Assembly (NCBI RefSeq): GCF_024448135.1
Contig: NZ_JAMRYX010000127.1
Span: forward strand, 1-38,640
Length of the DNA stretch: 38,640 nucleotides
Origin: Methylocystis suflitae
Lineage (GTDB): Bacteria > Pseudomonadota > Alphaproteobacteria > Rhizobiales > Beijerinckiaceae
Reading direction: 5' to 3'
Position 1 is the first letter of the stretch, and the number at the start of each line of letters is the position of its first letter. Below are positions 9,012-16,802 of the stretch, piece after piece. Made by a program: the position numbers and the translations under genes. The notes under the pieces are model-generated. The model was not told the DNA's origin. It saw nothing but the letters and a program-made list of their open reading frames with translations, and made no database searches.

Positions 9012-9115
9012 GCTTCACGTCGATATAGTGGCGGAGAGTGAATCGCTCGTTCGTCTGCGCCGCGACGCGGGCGCAAATGGATGCCCGTTGGAGCCGCCGA
9101 TGCGCCGGCGCAGAC

Positions 9116-9131
9116 TGGCGGAGACGGTGGG
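9116..9131. repeat. Left attachment site of the prophage (att core copy)
   Basis: The 16-bp sequence TGGCGGAGACGGTGGG recurs exactly at 31200-31215, where it is the 3' end (including CCA) of tRNA-Ser. The flanking bases differ on both sides. This copy is the displaced 3' fragment of the tRNA, left by integration. Confidence 0.85.
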
Positions 9132-9450
9132 CTGCAAACGTCTTTTAAAATCAATTAGCTACCCTGTGGATAACTCAAACCCACGAGCAACCCCACAATC
9201 GTAAAAAATCTTCGCCACAAAGGATTGCGTTTTTTGGGACGGGCGCATACCAACTGTAGAACGATTGGCGAGCCTCACAACTCGCCGCGCTTCCAACGCC
9301 GAGTTGGAGGTTTGGGCTCTTGGAGAGGCGTTGAAAGACACGCCGGCCCGGCGGACTGCCTTAGCGACAGGCGCGCATCGGTGATCGCAAACGAGCCTCA
9401 GGCGCGGCTCGGGAGCGGTCCCGATATTCGCGCCTTGGAGGCAGTCGCAC
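9132..9450. other. Prophage left-end leader region
   Basis: This stretch probably contains the leftmost regulatory sequences of the element. A rightward frame without stops runs 9205-9381 and reads like real coding (VERLASLTTRRASNAELEVWALGEALKD) but has no convincing start codon or ribosome site, so it may be a gene remnant. Nothing else is recognised. Confidence 0.35.
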
Positions 9451-9720
9451 ATGTCGACTCCCTTGCTAATGACCATACCAGAAGTGGCCGGCGCTCTGCG
9501 CATGGGCCGCTCGACCTGCTTTGGATATATCAGCCGTGGCGAAATTAGCTCCGTCGTCATCGGAGGTAAACGACTCATCCCCTCGGAAGAGGTGGCGCGC
9601 GTAGCTCGCGAAGGACTGTCGCGCCGAGATGCGACGACTCGCGCTCGCATCGCCGAGGCCGGCGGAAACGCGCCCGCCATGGGGCGAGGCCGCCCGCGCA
9701 AGTATGCGGAGGCGCTCTGA
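9451..9720 (+). CDS. Small helix-turn-helix protein with AT-hook-like tail (excisionase/regulator candidate)
   Basis: The 89-aa protein has an N-terminal MerR/excisionase-type helix-turn-helix (TIPEVAGALRMGRSTCFGYISRGEISSVVIGGKRLIPSEEVAR). The C-terminal GRGRPRKY motif resembles an AT-hook that would bind the minor groove of AT-rich DNA. A GGAGG lies about 10 nt before the ATG. Such proteins serve as recombination directionality factors or early regulators, and its place at the end of the element opposite the integrase is compatible with either. Its stop codon overlaps the next start by 1 bp. Confidence 0.8.
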   Translation: MSTPLLMTIPEVAGALRMGRSTCFGYISRGEISSVVIGGKRLIPSEEVARVAREGLSRRDATTRARIAEAGGNAPAMGRGRPRKYAEAL

Positions 9721-10199
9721 TGACCTCGGCAATCGACACCTTCAAAGCAGCAATCGTCGCGAGCCGCGGCGGCAAGCCGCTCAGCGCCATACATCGCGTC
9801 GCCCTCACGAATCCGCCGGCCGGCGTCGCGGTCGATGACGTCGCCACATTCTTGGACGGCTTCGTGGGGCGCGACCTGCGATCTTATGCGAAGTGGATGC
9901 GCGATGCGCATGCAGATCGTGCTGCGTTGTTTGACACGATCCGCGCGCGGTTGCATGGCCGGCGGCCGGCAACGGCCGAAGAGGCGAAACGTTTGGCGGA
10001 TGAGGTGCGGTTGGTCCGCACGCTGCCCGACGACATCTTGCGCGCGTTCGGGCTGTCGGCGAACGCGTCGCCAAGCATGGCCGCGGATGCGCTCGAAGCG
10101 CGCTTGCAGAATCGCGATACGGGAAGGGCGGCGCGGCGTGGTTTTGGCGGCGAGGAACCCGTGAAGGTCATTGCCTGTCGCGATCGTGGAGTGGCGTGA
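9720..10199 (+). CDS. Prophage early protein, function unknown
   Basis: The 159-aa protein is soluble, mostly helical and Ala/Arg rich, with no recognised family. It starts inside the stop codon of the HTH gene (TGATG), which implies translational coupling in one early operon. Codon use matches its neighbours and supports that the frame is real. Confidence 0.7.
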   Translation: MTSAIDTFKAAIVASRGGKPLSAIHRVALTNPPAGVAVDDVATFLDGFVGRDLRSYAKWMRDAHADRAALFDTIRARLHGRRPATAEEAKRLADEVRLVRTLPDDILRAFGLSANASPSMAADALEARLQNRDTGRAARRGFGGEEPVKVIACRDRGVA

Positions 10200-10200
10200 C

Positions 10201-10437
10201 ATGGCGCAGCCTCACGACAATGGCGCCGACCTCCGGCGCCACCTTCTCTCTCTTGACGACATGACGTTCGCCCTCACGTGGCGCGACGAGCTAGAGGCGG
10301 GCCACATGACAGACGAAGAGCGCGCCATCTTCCGCGAAATTTCGGACGAACGCAGCCGCACCCATGACGCGCGCCATGAGCTACGGGCGCGACGCGACCT
10401 AGCCGCGTATCACGGCACAACGTTCCACGAACACTAG
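10201..10437 (+). CDS. Small charged prophage protein, function unknown
   Basis: This 78-aa protein is rich in Asp, Glu, Arg and His (for example HMTDEERAIFREISDERSRTHDARHELRARR). It begins at ATG 10201, directly after the stop of the preceding gene; an extension upstream would overlap that gene. No domain is recognised. It sits in the same early rightward operon. Confidence 0.65.
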   Translation: MAQPHDNGADLRRHLLSLDDMTFALTWRDELEAGHMTDEERAIFREISDERSRTHDARHELRARRDLAAYHGTTFHEH

Positions 10438-10450
10438 GGAGTTGCGACCC

Positions 10451-10978
10451 ATGAACCTTGTCGAAATCTACGACCACGGCGAACGCTTGTTTGTGCCATT
10501 CGCGCGCATCCGCGAAATCAGACCTCCCGAGGAAGGCGCAACCGGCGCAATCGCCGTGGCGTTGAACGGCGACGCTAGCGAATATTCGATTGATCCCGAC
10601 GAATTTGATGCATTGCGTAACCAGGAAACGATCGTCCCCGCGGCGGACGGATGGTGGGCTTTCGTCGCTCCGCCCGGCATTGCGTCCGATGATGCGGCAA
10701 TCCAGCCGGAAGGCATGGAACGTCATCCGGTCATCGGATGGCGGGTCGGTGGCGCGTGGCCGGAGCCGATCCTTGCGACCGCGCCTGACGCGCGCCGTTT
10801 GCTGGCTTTGGTGAACCTTAACGAGAATATCGCGATCGATAGTTTCGCGAGCGTGCCCGAGCCGTTCCTTGATTGGTGGCGAAGCAAACTTGCCACGCGA
10901 TTGGAGCGCTCCGGCATGACCCAAGCCAAGTTTTTTGGCGAGCTGCGGCGCATCGGCGAGGCCGAAGTGCCCGCGTGA
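10451..10978 (+). CDS. Prophage protein, function unknown
   Basis: The 175-aa protein starts at ATG 10451 with GGGAG upstream. The N-terminal half looks like beta strands (LVEIYDHGERLFVPFARIREIRPP) and the C-terminal third is helical and basic (WWRSKLATRLERSGMTQAKFFGELRRIG). It is the last gene before a GC-rich hairpin and the replication gene. No family is recognised. Confidence 0.7.
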   Translation: MNLVEIYDHGERLFVPFARIREIRPPEEGATGAIAVALNGDASEYSIDPDEFDALRNQETIVPAADGWWAFVAPPGIASDDAAIQPEGMERHPVIGWRVGGAWPEPILATAPDARRLLALVNLNENIAIDSFASVPEPFLDWWRSKLATRLERSGMTQAKFFGELRRIGEAEVPA

Positions 10979-10991
10979 GCGCCAACAAAAA

Positions 10992-11013
10992 GCCCGGCGT
11001 TGACGCGCCGGGC
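10992..11013 (+). terminator. GC-rich hairpin after the early operon
   Basis: A perfect 8-bp stem (GCCCGGCG with CGCCGGGC) closes a 6-nt loop 13 nt after the preceding stop codon. No T-run follows, so it may be a weak or Rho-assisted terminator, or an attenuating hairpin in the leader of the replication gene. Confidence 0.45.
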
Positions 11014-11034
11014 AAGGTGTCTCTGACCTAAAGT

Positions 11035-13350
11035 GTGGGGTCCTTATACGTGACAAATAATTCCGTTGTCAAGGGTAGCCTGACAGTTAATTCTGATGCC
11101 GTGACGCCTTCCGGCAACCATAAACATGACCACAATATTGTCCGTGCGAATCGCGACAACGGCCGCCGGCTTGTTGATGCGGGCCTTTGCGTGTTTCCGG
11201 TTCACGTCACGCCCGACAAAAAGAAAAGACCGATCGCGAGCGCATGGACGCAACTCGACTCGGAGTTGACGGACGAACAGCGCGCCGCCGTCGTCGCCGA
11301 TTTTCGAAAGGAGCACGACGGCCGCGAGCCGGCATATGTCGGCGCGACCAATAATCGTTTTGGTCTCAAGAAAATCGGCGAGGCTATCGATCCGTGGCGA
11401 ACTCCCTACGGCTGGTCGGTGTCGACCGGACCGAGCGGGTTGTTTGTGATCGATTGCGATGGCGCCGAAGCCGTCGAATGGTTTCGCGAATTTTGCGAGG
11501 AAAACGATATTGACCTCTCGCAATGTCCCCAGGTGGCAACCCAAAGCGGGGGCTGGCATATTTACTTCGCGGACGACGCGACGTCGCCGACGCGAACGGC
11601 GGCGGGTTTGAAGCGCTGGAAATCCGGCGACGGGGAGAGGGTCGCAGGCATAGACCTTCGCGCCGCTGGCGGGCAGACGGTATCCCCAAACACGATCCTA
11701 ACGGATGGTCGTGAGTATGCGGCGATCGAAGGGACGCCAGACCTCGCCACGGCTTACGCTTCGAAGTCGATTCCCGCAGTTCCGCAAGTGCTGCTCGAAT
11801 GGGTTGCCGCGAACCGCAGCAAGGCGTCGACGGATGTTGACGACATAGAGATTGCGAAGCTGCGCGCAGAAATCGACGGCGCGCCGATTCCATCGTTCGA
11901 TGAAATTGTGTCCCCCATTGGGGAGTTTGATTTCGACTCTGCGCTAAGTGAGAACGAGCGCTTGCGTTCCGCGTGGGAGTCCGATGTAGACGGCGATCAT
12001 TCCGCGGCTCGGATGGCGTTGGCAAATCATCTGTCGATGGCTTTTCCGGGAAAGCTAACGGCCACCCATTATGCAGCATTCCTAAGCGAGTTTGAAGGCG
12101 CCGGGATGTTCGATCCTGAGAAGCGCAAGCGCCCCGCGGAAGCGCAGAAAGGCCGATACGATACCCGCGATATCGCTCGCGAGTTTGCGAAGGCGCAGAT
12201 GAATTACTACGCCCAACACGCGCCGTCCGATGGCAGCGTCTTCACTGCGGTTGAAGGTGAAGGCGGCGTGGATCAATCCGCATCACCCAAAAAGGTTGGT
12301 GTCAAATCCCTGATTGAGTTTTGTGCCGAATACACACCTGTCGAATTCTTGCTGGACGGCGTTATCGAGCGCGCGAAACTCTACACGATGACGGCGCCGA
12401 CAGGGGCGGGCAAGACGACTATGCTTGCGTCGTTAGCGCTCGCGATCGCAGCGGGGCGAGATGACGTGTTCAGAAGAGAAACGCCGCAAGGCCGGGTGCT
12501 CTATTGCTCATTCGAAAACCCGGACGATTTCCGTGTGAAATTGATGGCCGCCGCGGAAGCGCATAGAATCGAAATCGGCGCCATCAACGCAAACTTTGAC
12601 ATTCTCGACGTGCTGCGCGACCCGAAGGCGCTATGCAAGAACGCTGAGCGGAGCGGCCCATACGCCCTCGCAATTATAGACACTTTGCAGGCGGCTTTTC
12701 AGGGGGACGACTCGAACTCAAACGATCAAGTCAAGAAATTCGCCCAAGGGATTCACCCGATCACCAAGCTTAAAGGCCGCCCGAGCGTCATCATGGCGGC
12801 GCACCCGGTTAAGGGCGCGGACAAGGACAAATTGGTCCCCTATGGCGGCGGCGCGCTGCTCAATTACGTGGATGGCAACTACACGCTTTGGAAGCCGCAA
12901 AGCAGCAACGTCGCCACGCTGCACTATCAAGGCAAATTTCGAGGTTCTACCTTCAACCCCATCTCGCTTGATATCTCGGGTTTCGAGTCTTCATTGCTTG
13001 ACGCCAAAGGAAGGCGGAGGTGGTTGCCGGTTGCTCGGATCATGGACAGTGAAGCGGCGGCGGGCGCCACGGCGAGAGAGGAACGCGACGCCCTGTCAAT
13101 GGACGCCCGATGGCTTCACGCTATCAGCCGCGCGCCCGAGGCGACGCAGGATGCGTTGAGCCAAACAATGGGGGTGAGTAGACCAGCCGCGCAGCGGCGT
13201 CTCTCTAAGTTAAAGGAGCAGGGCCTATTAGCGCTCCTGGACGGGAAGCGCGTTCTGACGGACGCCGGACGCCAAAAGCTGGCGGAGGCAGAGATGGCCG
13301 CGAAGCGGACTTTCGAAGCCGTGCCCGAGGAAGATGACGCCGACGGGTGA
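11035..13350 (+). CDS. Prophage replication protein: primase-polymerase plus RepA-like helicase ATPase
   Basis: The 771-aa protein joins an N-terminal bifunctional primase-polymerase domain (about residues 45-270) with acidic motif VIDCDG at 138-143 to an AAA/RecA-like helicase domain. The helicase has Walker A TAPTGAGKTT at 453-462 and Walker B-like LAIIDT near 545, followed by the RepA-type MAAHP segment. A winged helix-turn-helix (QDALSQTMGVSRPAAQRRLSKLKEQGLL) lies near the C-terminus, about residue 705. Together these would open, unwind and prime the element's DNA. The start is uncertain: GTG at 11035 or GTG at 11050. An iteron-like array lies directly downstream, making a self-contained replication module. 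Confidence 0.88.
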   Translation: MGSLYVTNNSVVKGSLTVNSDAVTPSGNHKHDHNIVRANRDNGRRLVDAGLCVFPVHVTPDKKKRPIASAWTQLDSELTDEQRAAVVADFRKEHDGREPAYVGATNNRFGLKKIGEAIDPWRTPYGWSVSTGPSGLFVIDCDGAEAVEWFREFCEENDIDLSQCPQVATQSGGWHIYFADDATSPTRTAAGLKRWKSGDGERVAGIDLRAAGGQTVSPNTILTDGREYAAIEGTPDLATAYASKSIPAVPQVLLEWVAANRSKASTDVDDIEIAKLRAEIDGAPIPSFDEIVSPIGEFDFDSALSENERLRSAWESDVDGDHSAARMALANHLSMAFPGKLTATHYAAFLSEFEGAGMFDPEKRKRPAEAQKGRYDTRDIAREFAKAQMNYYAQHAPSDGSVFTAVEGEGGVDQSASPKKVGVKSLIEFCAEYTPVEFLLDGVIERAKLYTMTAPTGAGKTTMLASLALAIAAGRDDVFRRETPQGRVLYCSFENPDDFRVKLMAAAEAHRIEIGAINANFDILDVLRDPKALCKNAERSGPYALAIIDTLQAAFQGDDSNSNDQVKKFAQGIHPITKLKGRPSVIMAAHPVKGADKDKLVPYGGGALLNYVDGNYTLWKPQSSNVATLHYQGKFRGSTFNPISLDISGFESSLLDAKGRRRWLPVARIMDSEAAAGATAREERDALSMDARWLHAISRAPEATQDALSQTMGVSRPAAQRRLSKLKEQGLLALLDGKRVLTDAGRQKLAEAEMAAKRTFEAVPEEDDADG

Positions 13351-13386
13351 TTTCGACTGGCGCGCTACCAAAATCAAAATCGAAAC

Positions 13387-13416
13387 GCCCGCCCTGATCG
13401 GCGGGCTTTCCTTTTT
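13387..13416 (+). terminator. Rho-independent terminator after the replication gene
   Basis: A 7-bp GC stem (GCCCGCC / GGCGGGC) with a 6-nt loop is followed by TTTCCTTTTT. It lies 37 nt past the stop codon and would isolate the replication gene from the origin-like array downstream. Confidence 0.75.
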
Positions 13417-13523
13417 CGCGGCTACCCCGAAAGGTCGCGCCGAAAACACACTTTCAAAGGTCCGCCTTTGGGTGCTCGGCGGGGAAAAACGTCGTCGAAG
13501 GCGGCAGTAAATGGTTAAGCTCT

Positions 13524-13762
13524 TGTTTGCTCGCTCACCCCAAAACGGGGGTAAAAAAAAAAGAGCGAGCGAACATCGAGCAAAAAGCGAGCAAGAGCGA
13601 GCGGACGATTCTTATATGTGATTGTTTCATATAATAAATGTCTTTGCTCGCTCGCCTGCTCACCCGAGCAAAAGGCCCATTCTTGCTCGCTTGCTCACCC
13701 CTTCCCCTCCCTAGAGGGGGAGGGTGAGCGAGCAGAGCGGGCGAACAATGGGGTGAGCGAGT
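13524..13762. repeat. Iteron-like GCTCGCTCACCC array around an AT-rich core, candidate replication origin
   Basis: At least eight copies of GCTCGCTC or its reverse complement occur within 240 bp. Several extend to GCTCGCTCACCCC or GGGGTGAGCGAG: 13529-13541, 13563-13570, 13586-13592, 13595-13603, 13646-13665, 13685-13701, 13722-13733 and 13750-13761. Between the two groups lies an AT-rich core (13611-13645) with the inverted repeat TATATG/CATATA. A further palindrome (CCCCTCCC/AGGGGGAGG) sits at about 13703-13724. The layout, next to the helicase-primase gene, is what an iteron origin with a DNA unwinding element looks like. Open frames across it are by-products of the repeats. Confidence 0.6.
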
Positions 13763-14051
13763 ATTTAGTTCTAGCGCAGCCCACAAGCGAACTCATGGGG
13801 CTTTCCGGGGGAAGGACCGTCCTGCCAGGACCTTTGCACGTCCGGGCCGCCCCGAGCGCCAATCATGACCCAAAGCCGTCAAAGCAACCAAGCCGCGCCC
13901 GTTGCCCGCCGTGGCGCTACAGACGGCCCGCGCGGGGGCTTGTGGGGGTTCCGCAGGGCAGGGCGGCGCAGCGCGGGCGCCAATGGCGGTCACGTGAACT
14001 ATGGCCGCCGGGCTCCGCCTGGCTCGCGGTCGCCAGGGTGCGGGGCAGGTC
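13763..14051. other. GC-rich non-coding stretch
   Basis: No gene is supported here. A frame for an 83-aa Arg/Gly-rich peptide opens at 13865 but its composition looks like translated GC-rich non-coding DNA and it runs into the opposite-strand zinc-ribbon gene. No hairpin with a T-run was noted. Confidence 0.4.
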
Positions 14052-14255
14052 TTAAGCAGTATCGGGCGTTTGATCGCTTCCCTTTTCCTTCGGTTGTTCG
14101 ATCAAACGAAAAGTAGGAAAGCGCGAGCCGTTCCACGACTCCAATTGGTTTCCGCAAACGCGACAGTCGAAGCTATCTCTATCCCGGAAGGCAACCTTGT
14201 GTTCCTCCCGCTCATAAACAGCGCCACACGGACACTGGACGATCGTTTTTCCCAT
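14052..14255 (-). CDS. Small zinc-ribbon protein
   Basis: The 67-aa protein has two CxxC-type knuckles: CPCGAVYERE near residue 8 and CRVCGNQLESWNGS near residue 31. Their spacing suits a single zinc ribbon. The body is basic and would suit nucleic-acid binding. It is transcribed leftward, against the surrounding prophage genes, and sits between the candidate origin and the second HTH gene. Small proteins of this look occur in rhizobial prophages; the function is not known to me. Confidence 0.75.
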   Translation of the reverse strand: MGKTIVQCPCGAVYEREEHKVAFRDRDSFDCRVCGNQLESWNGSRFPTFRLIEQPKEKGSDQTPDTA

Positions 14256-14527
14256 GTTGGCAGCATAGCACGATCAAGGGCGTTGTGCTGCGAACCAAGA
14301 ATCGCGTAGACAAATCAATTTTAAATCAGTCATATATAAACAAACCGACGAAATCATAAAAAATATCTGCCGTAACCGTTGACTTGCGCGATCTAAACTG
14401 CCTTAAATCACGACGGTTAGAATTGCGCCTTTAAGGCCGCTTCGCCCTCATTCCCCAAAAATCGCACACTCGAAACGCGCCGATCGCCTCGGCGCGCGAT
14501 GGCGTTCGCGCATAGGAATCCGAAAAC
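14256..14527. other. AT-rich regulatory gap upstream of the late genes
   Basis: This 272-nt gap is much more AT-rich than its surroundings, especially 14300-14410. It lies between the leftward zinc-ribbon gene and the rightward HTH gene, so it should hold divergent promoters. A TTGACT at about 14379 could be a -35 box, but no well-spaced -10 follows. I see no gene. Confidence 0.4.
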
Positions 14528-14797
14528 ATGACGACCGACACGGCCCGGCGCCTTTTAGGCGTCGCCGCTTCCGCGCGCCTTCTAGGCTGCTCCGCGCAGT
14601 CGATTCGGAACTGGCGTCGGGATGGTCTCTTCCCGCAGCCGGTTTCGTGCCGCTCCCGCGGCTGGCCGAAGTGGACGGCGGATCAAATCGAGGCGTTCGC
14701 GCGCGGCGAAGCGCCGCCCGCCGATCCGGCTCCGGCCGAACCTTTCTTGAATGGCGGTGATATCGCACAAGTCGCGAAGTGGGGCCTTATCGGCTGA
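14528..14797 (+). CDS. Helix-turn-helix DNA-binding protein (AlpA/excisionase-like)
   Basis: The 89-aa protein carries a MerR-like helix-turn-helix (VAASARLLGCSAQSIRNWRRDGLFPQPV) followed by GWPKWTADQIEAFARG, the pattern of phage AlpA and excisionase-type regulators. An AGGAA lies 8-9 nt before the ATG. It opens the long rightward late-gene run and could activate it or direct excision. It is the second such small HTH protein in the element; no CI-type repressor was found. Confidence 0.8.
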   Translation: MTTDTARRLLGVAASARLLGCSAQSIRNWRRDGLFPQPVSCRSRGWPKWTADQIEAFARGEAPPADPAPAEPFLNGGDIAQVAKWGLIG

Positions 14798-14834
14798 AGC
14801 GCCGCCCCGTCCGTTCTTTGGAGTTTTCACAATC

Positions 14835-15128
14835 ATGTCTTCAATCAATCCCGCCGACGCGATCGGCGGCGCGACGATGCGCGCCCTCGAACACGGCCTG
14901 CGCATGCTTGACGGCGCAGTGCGCCTTTACGAGGCGCTTGCGCTCATCGAACTCCCCGACCTCTCCGCGCGCAAATTGAACGCATGGGCCGAGCCGATCC
15001 CCCCGAAGTTTCCGCGAGACGCTGAGGTTGCGAACTATCGGGCGTCGCTTCGAAATGGCGGAACGCCTATTGCGCAGCGCCTCGATTGCCCCGGCGCGCC
15101 GAGAGGCGAACATGTCGGACAGCGATAG
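14835..15128 (+). CDS. Prophage protein, function unknown
   Basis: The 97-aa protein is helical in its N-terminal two thirds (MRALEHGLRMLDGAVRLYEALALIELPDLSARKLNAWAEPIPP) and has a polar tail. A GGAG lies 12 nt before the ATG, a loose spacing. It overlaps the next gene by 17 bp. No family is recognised. Confidence 0.65.
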   Translation: MSSINPADAIGGATMRALEHGLRMLDGAVRLYEALALIELPDLSARKLNAWAEPIPPKFPRDAEVANYRASLRNGGTPIAQRLDCPGAPRGEHVGQR

Positions 15129-15327
15129 TTTCTCATATCCGCCGCCAAGGGACGAAGCCTATCAATCGAGGGTGCAGCAACAGGCGAGCATTGCCCTTTG
15201 GGGCTTGCTGAATCGCACGCGGCTTGAGCCCGGCGACAAGATCACGATGAGCCTATCTGTCGAAACGCTGGCGGGCGTTATGCACGATCGGCGCGTTCTT
15301 GTCGCGCCATGCCGAAATGAGAAATGA
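15112..15327 (+). CDS. Small prophage protein, function unknown
   Basis: This 71-aa protein begins at ATG 15112 with GAGAGG upstream, inside the end of the preceding gene. It ends 3 bp before the minor-tail-like gene. The sequence (QQQASIALWGLLNRTRLEPGDKITMSLSVETLAGVMHDRRVLV) suggests one helix and a short beta region. Tight packing on both sides supports it as real. Confidence 0.65.
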   Translation: MSDSDSFSYPPPRDEAYQSRVQQQASIALWGLLNRTRLEPGDKITMSLSVETLAGVMHDRRVLVAPCRNEK

Positions 15328-15330
15328 GCG

Positions 15331-15948
15331 ATGAGCGGAATCTACGTCAAAGTTTCTGACACACTCACGCCGCTCATCATGAAAGTCGCGCGCGAGACGC
15401 CCCAGGCTCTCTCGGGCGCGGTCAATACTGCCACCAAAGCCGCTCGCAAATATGCCGTTCCGGTCATCAAGCAAGACGCGAACCTGACCGAGTCCATCAC
15501 GAAAGAGATCGGTCGCGTGCAGCTTGCGTCGCCGGGAAACCTCACAGCGCGCGTCGAATTTAAACCCGGCCGTCACTCGATTTTGCGAACGGGCGGCGCA
15601 ACGTTTTCGCCCGGAACGAGTTGGAATCGGGGCTCGCTTTCTGCGTCAACGCATCGGCTTTCCGGCGGCGGCAGTGCGAGCTTGAGCGCTCCAAAGTCAT
15701 TCATTCTTCGCGGCGCGAACCATGGCAAGTTCATGATCGCGTATCGAACGGGGAAGGCGCGCAAGGCATTCAAGGTCATATATGCCGCTAGCGCAAAAGC
15801 GACGATGCACGACGAAACGCAGAAGCCCGCGCAGATATTCATTCAAACAGCGCAGCGGGAGTTGGATCGCGAGGTTTCGAGCGCGCTGCAAACCGCGTTC
15901 GCTGGCGGCCACGTGTCGGCTGGCGGTCACGGCTCTGAGGGCGAGTGA
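15331..15948 (+). CDS. Minor tail protein Z / tail-completion-like protein
   Basis: The 205-aa protein begins with a helical region in which Ala-rich helices (ARETPQALSGAVNTATKAARKYAVPVIKQD) precede a basic beta-rich middle and a final helix. This is the pattern of the GPZ/prophage minor tail protein Z family, which helps complete the tail-to-head junction in lambda-like siphophages. The assignment is by overall pattern only. Its place upstream of the terminase is unusual, since in lambda Z follows the head genes. Confidence 0.5.
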   Translation: MSGIYVKVSDTLTPLIMKVARETPQALSGAVNTATKAARKYAVPVIKQDANLTESITKEIGRVQLASPGNLTARVEFKPGRHSILRTGGATFSPGTSWNRGSLSASTHRLSGGGSASLSAPKSFILRGANHGKFMIAYRTGKARKAFKVIYAASAKATMHDETQKPAQIFIQTAQRELDREVSSALQTAFAGGHVSAGGHGSEGE

Positions 15949-16286
15949 CCTCCTGTTGTGTGGATTTGATAGGCGAGCGTTTTCACGCATCGCGACGCGC
16001 GCAGCGCGCAACCTTTTCGACGTGACGGCGTGCATCTCCCGTGCTCTCGGCGCGCGACGTTCATAGGCGTTCTCTATCGATGCGCGCCCTTGGTGCAACC
16101 GCTCGAATGCCCCGGAAAACCAAGGCTTTTTGGGTCTACTCGACCAAACATCGCGCCGTATCAACCTATTAGGGTCCTCCGCCGACCTCTCAACGATGCG
16201 TCGCGGGGGCGCGGCCGCGTTTTTTCGCTACTCTTTCAATGATTTAGCGATACTTCACCTCAGAAATCTATCAGGAATTTCGATAA
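15949..16286. other. Gap upstream of the terminase operon
   Basis: No gene is supported over these 338 nt. A short palindrome CGCGGCCGCG followed by six T residues (16210-16225) resembles a weak rightward terminator, and the AT-rich stretch 16226-16286 probably carries the promoter for the packaging genes. Confidence 0.4.
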
Positions 16287-16799
16287 ATGGAGCCAACCCG
16301 GATCGGCATAACGGCGTTGATGGACGAATTTCATCAGCCGCACACAACCATCAAATGTTGGCTAGACGAAGCGGAAATCCCGAGGGCGCATGACAAGAGC
16401 TATCCCGCCGACGAAGCGCGCGCCGCGATCAAACTTCGAATAGACGAAGAATCCACGCTGCGCGATCGATACGACTCAGCGACCGCAAAGCAAGCCGACG
16501 ACGACGCCCGGCGCGCGCTCATTCAAGCGAAGCGCGAGATTGCCGAAGAACATGCGCGCAAACTGCGGCTGCAAAATCAGAAGCTCGAAAACTCGCTGCT
16601 TGATCGTGAAACCGTGGCCGCGACCGTCGCCGACTTAATCGCACGCGCCAAGGTCGCATTCATGGCCGTTGGGCCGAAGGTGGCGCCGCGCCTAGCAGGC
16701 GAATCCGATCCGAAGAAAATCGCGGCTGCGATCGAAGAGGAATGCCGAGCCGCGCTCGCCGCGCTCTCTGACCTGGACGCATTCGCTATGGAGGAATGA
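16287..16799 (+). CDS. Terminase small subunit (Nu1-like)
   Basis: The 170-aa protein starts with a winged-helix-like DNA-binding segment (ITALMDEFHQPHTTIKCWLDEAEIPRAHDKSYPADEARAAI). It continues with a long charged helix (about 60-110) and ends with a helical region that would bind the large subunit, as in lambda Nu1. The small subunit recognises packaging sites on phage DNA. It precedes the large terminase gene by 3 bp, the standard order. Confidence 0.82.
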   Translation: MEPTRIGITALMDEFHQPHTTIKCWLDEAEIPRAHDKSYPADEARAAIKLRIDEESTLRDRYDSATAKQADDDARRALIQAKREIAEEHARKLRLQNQKLENSLLDRETVAATVADLIARAKVAFMAVGPKVAPRLAGESDPKKIAAAIEEECRAALAALSDLDAFAMEE

Positions 16800-16802
16800 A
16801 AG

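Noticed and set aside
9159-10202. Leftward 347-aa frame in the early region of the prophage
   Set aside because: It spans several rightward genes with coupled starts and ribosome sites, and its composition (Arg/Ser/Ala) is that of a shadow.
13524-13762. CRISPR array
   Set aside because: The repeated motif is short, varies in spacing, occurs in both orientations and has no spacer-like uniform intervals or cas genes.
13535-13786. Leftward 83-aa frame and rightward 145-aa frame across the GAGCGAGC array
   Set aside because: They are translations of the repeat array, without a convincing ribosome site.
13865-14116. Rightward 83-aa Arg/Gly-rich frame
   Set aside because: No ribosome site, low-complexity composition and overlap with the opposite zinc-ribbon gene, which has real cysteine motifs.
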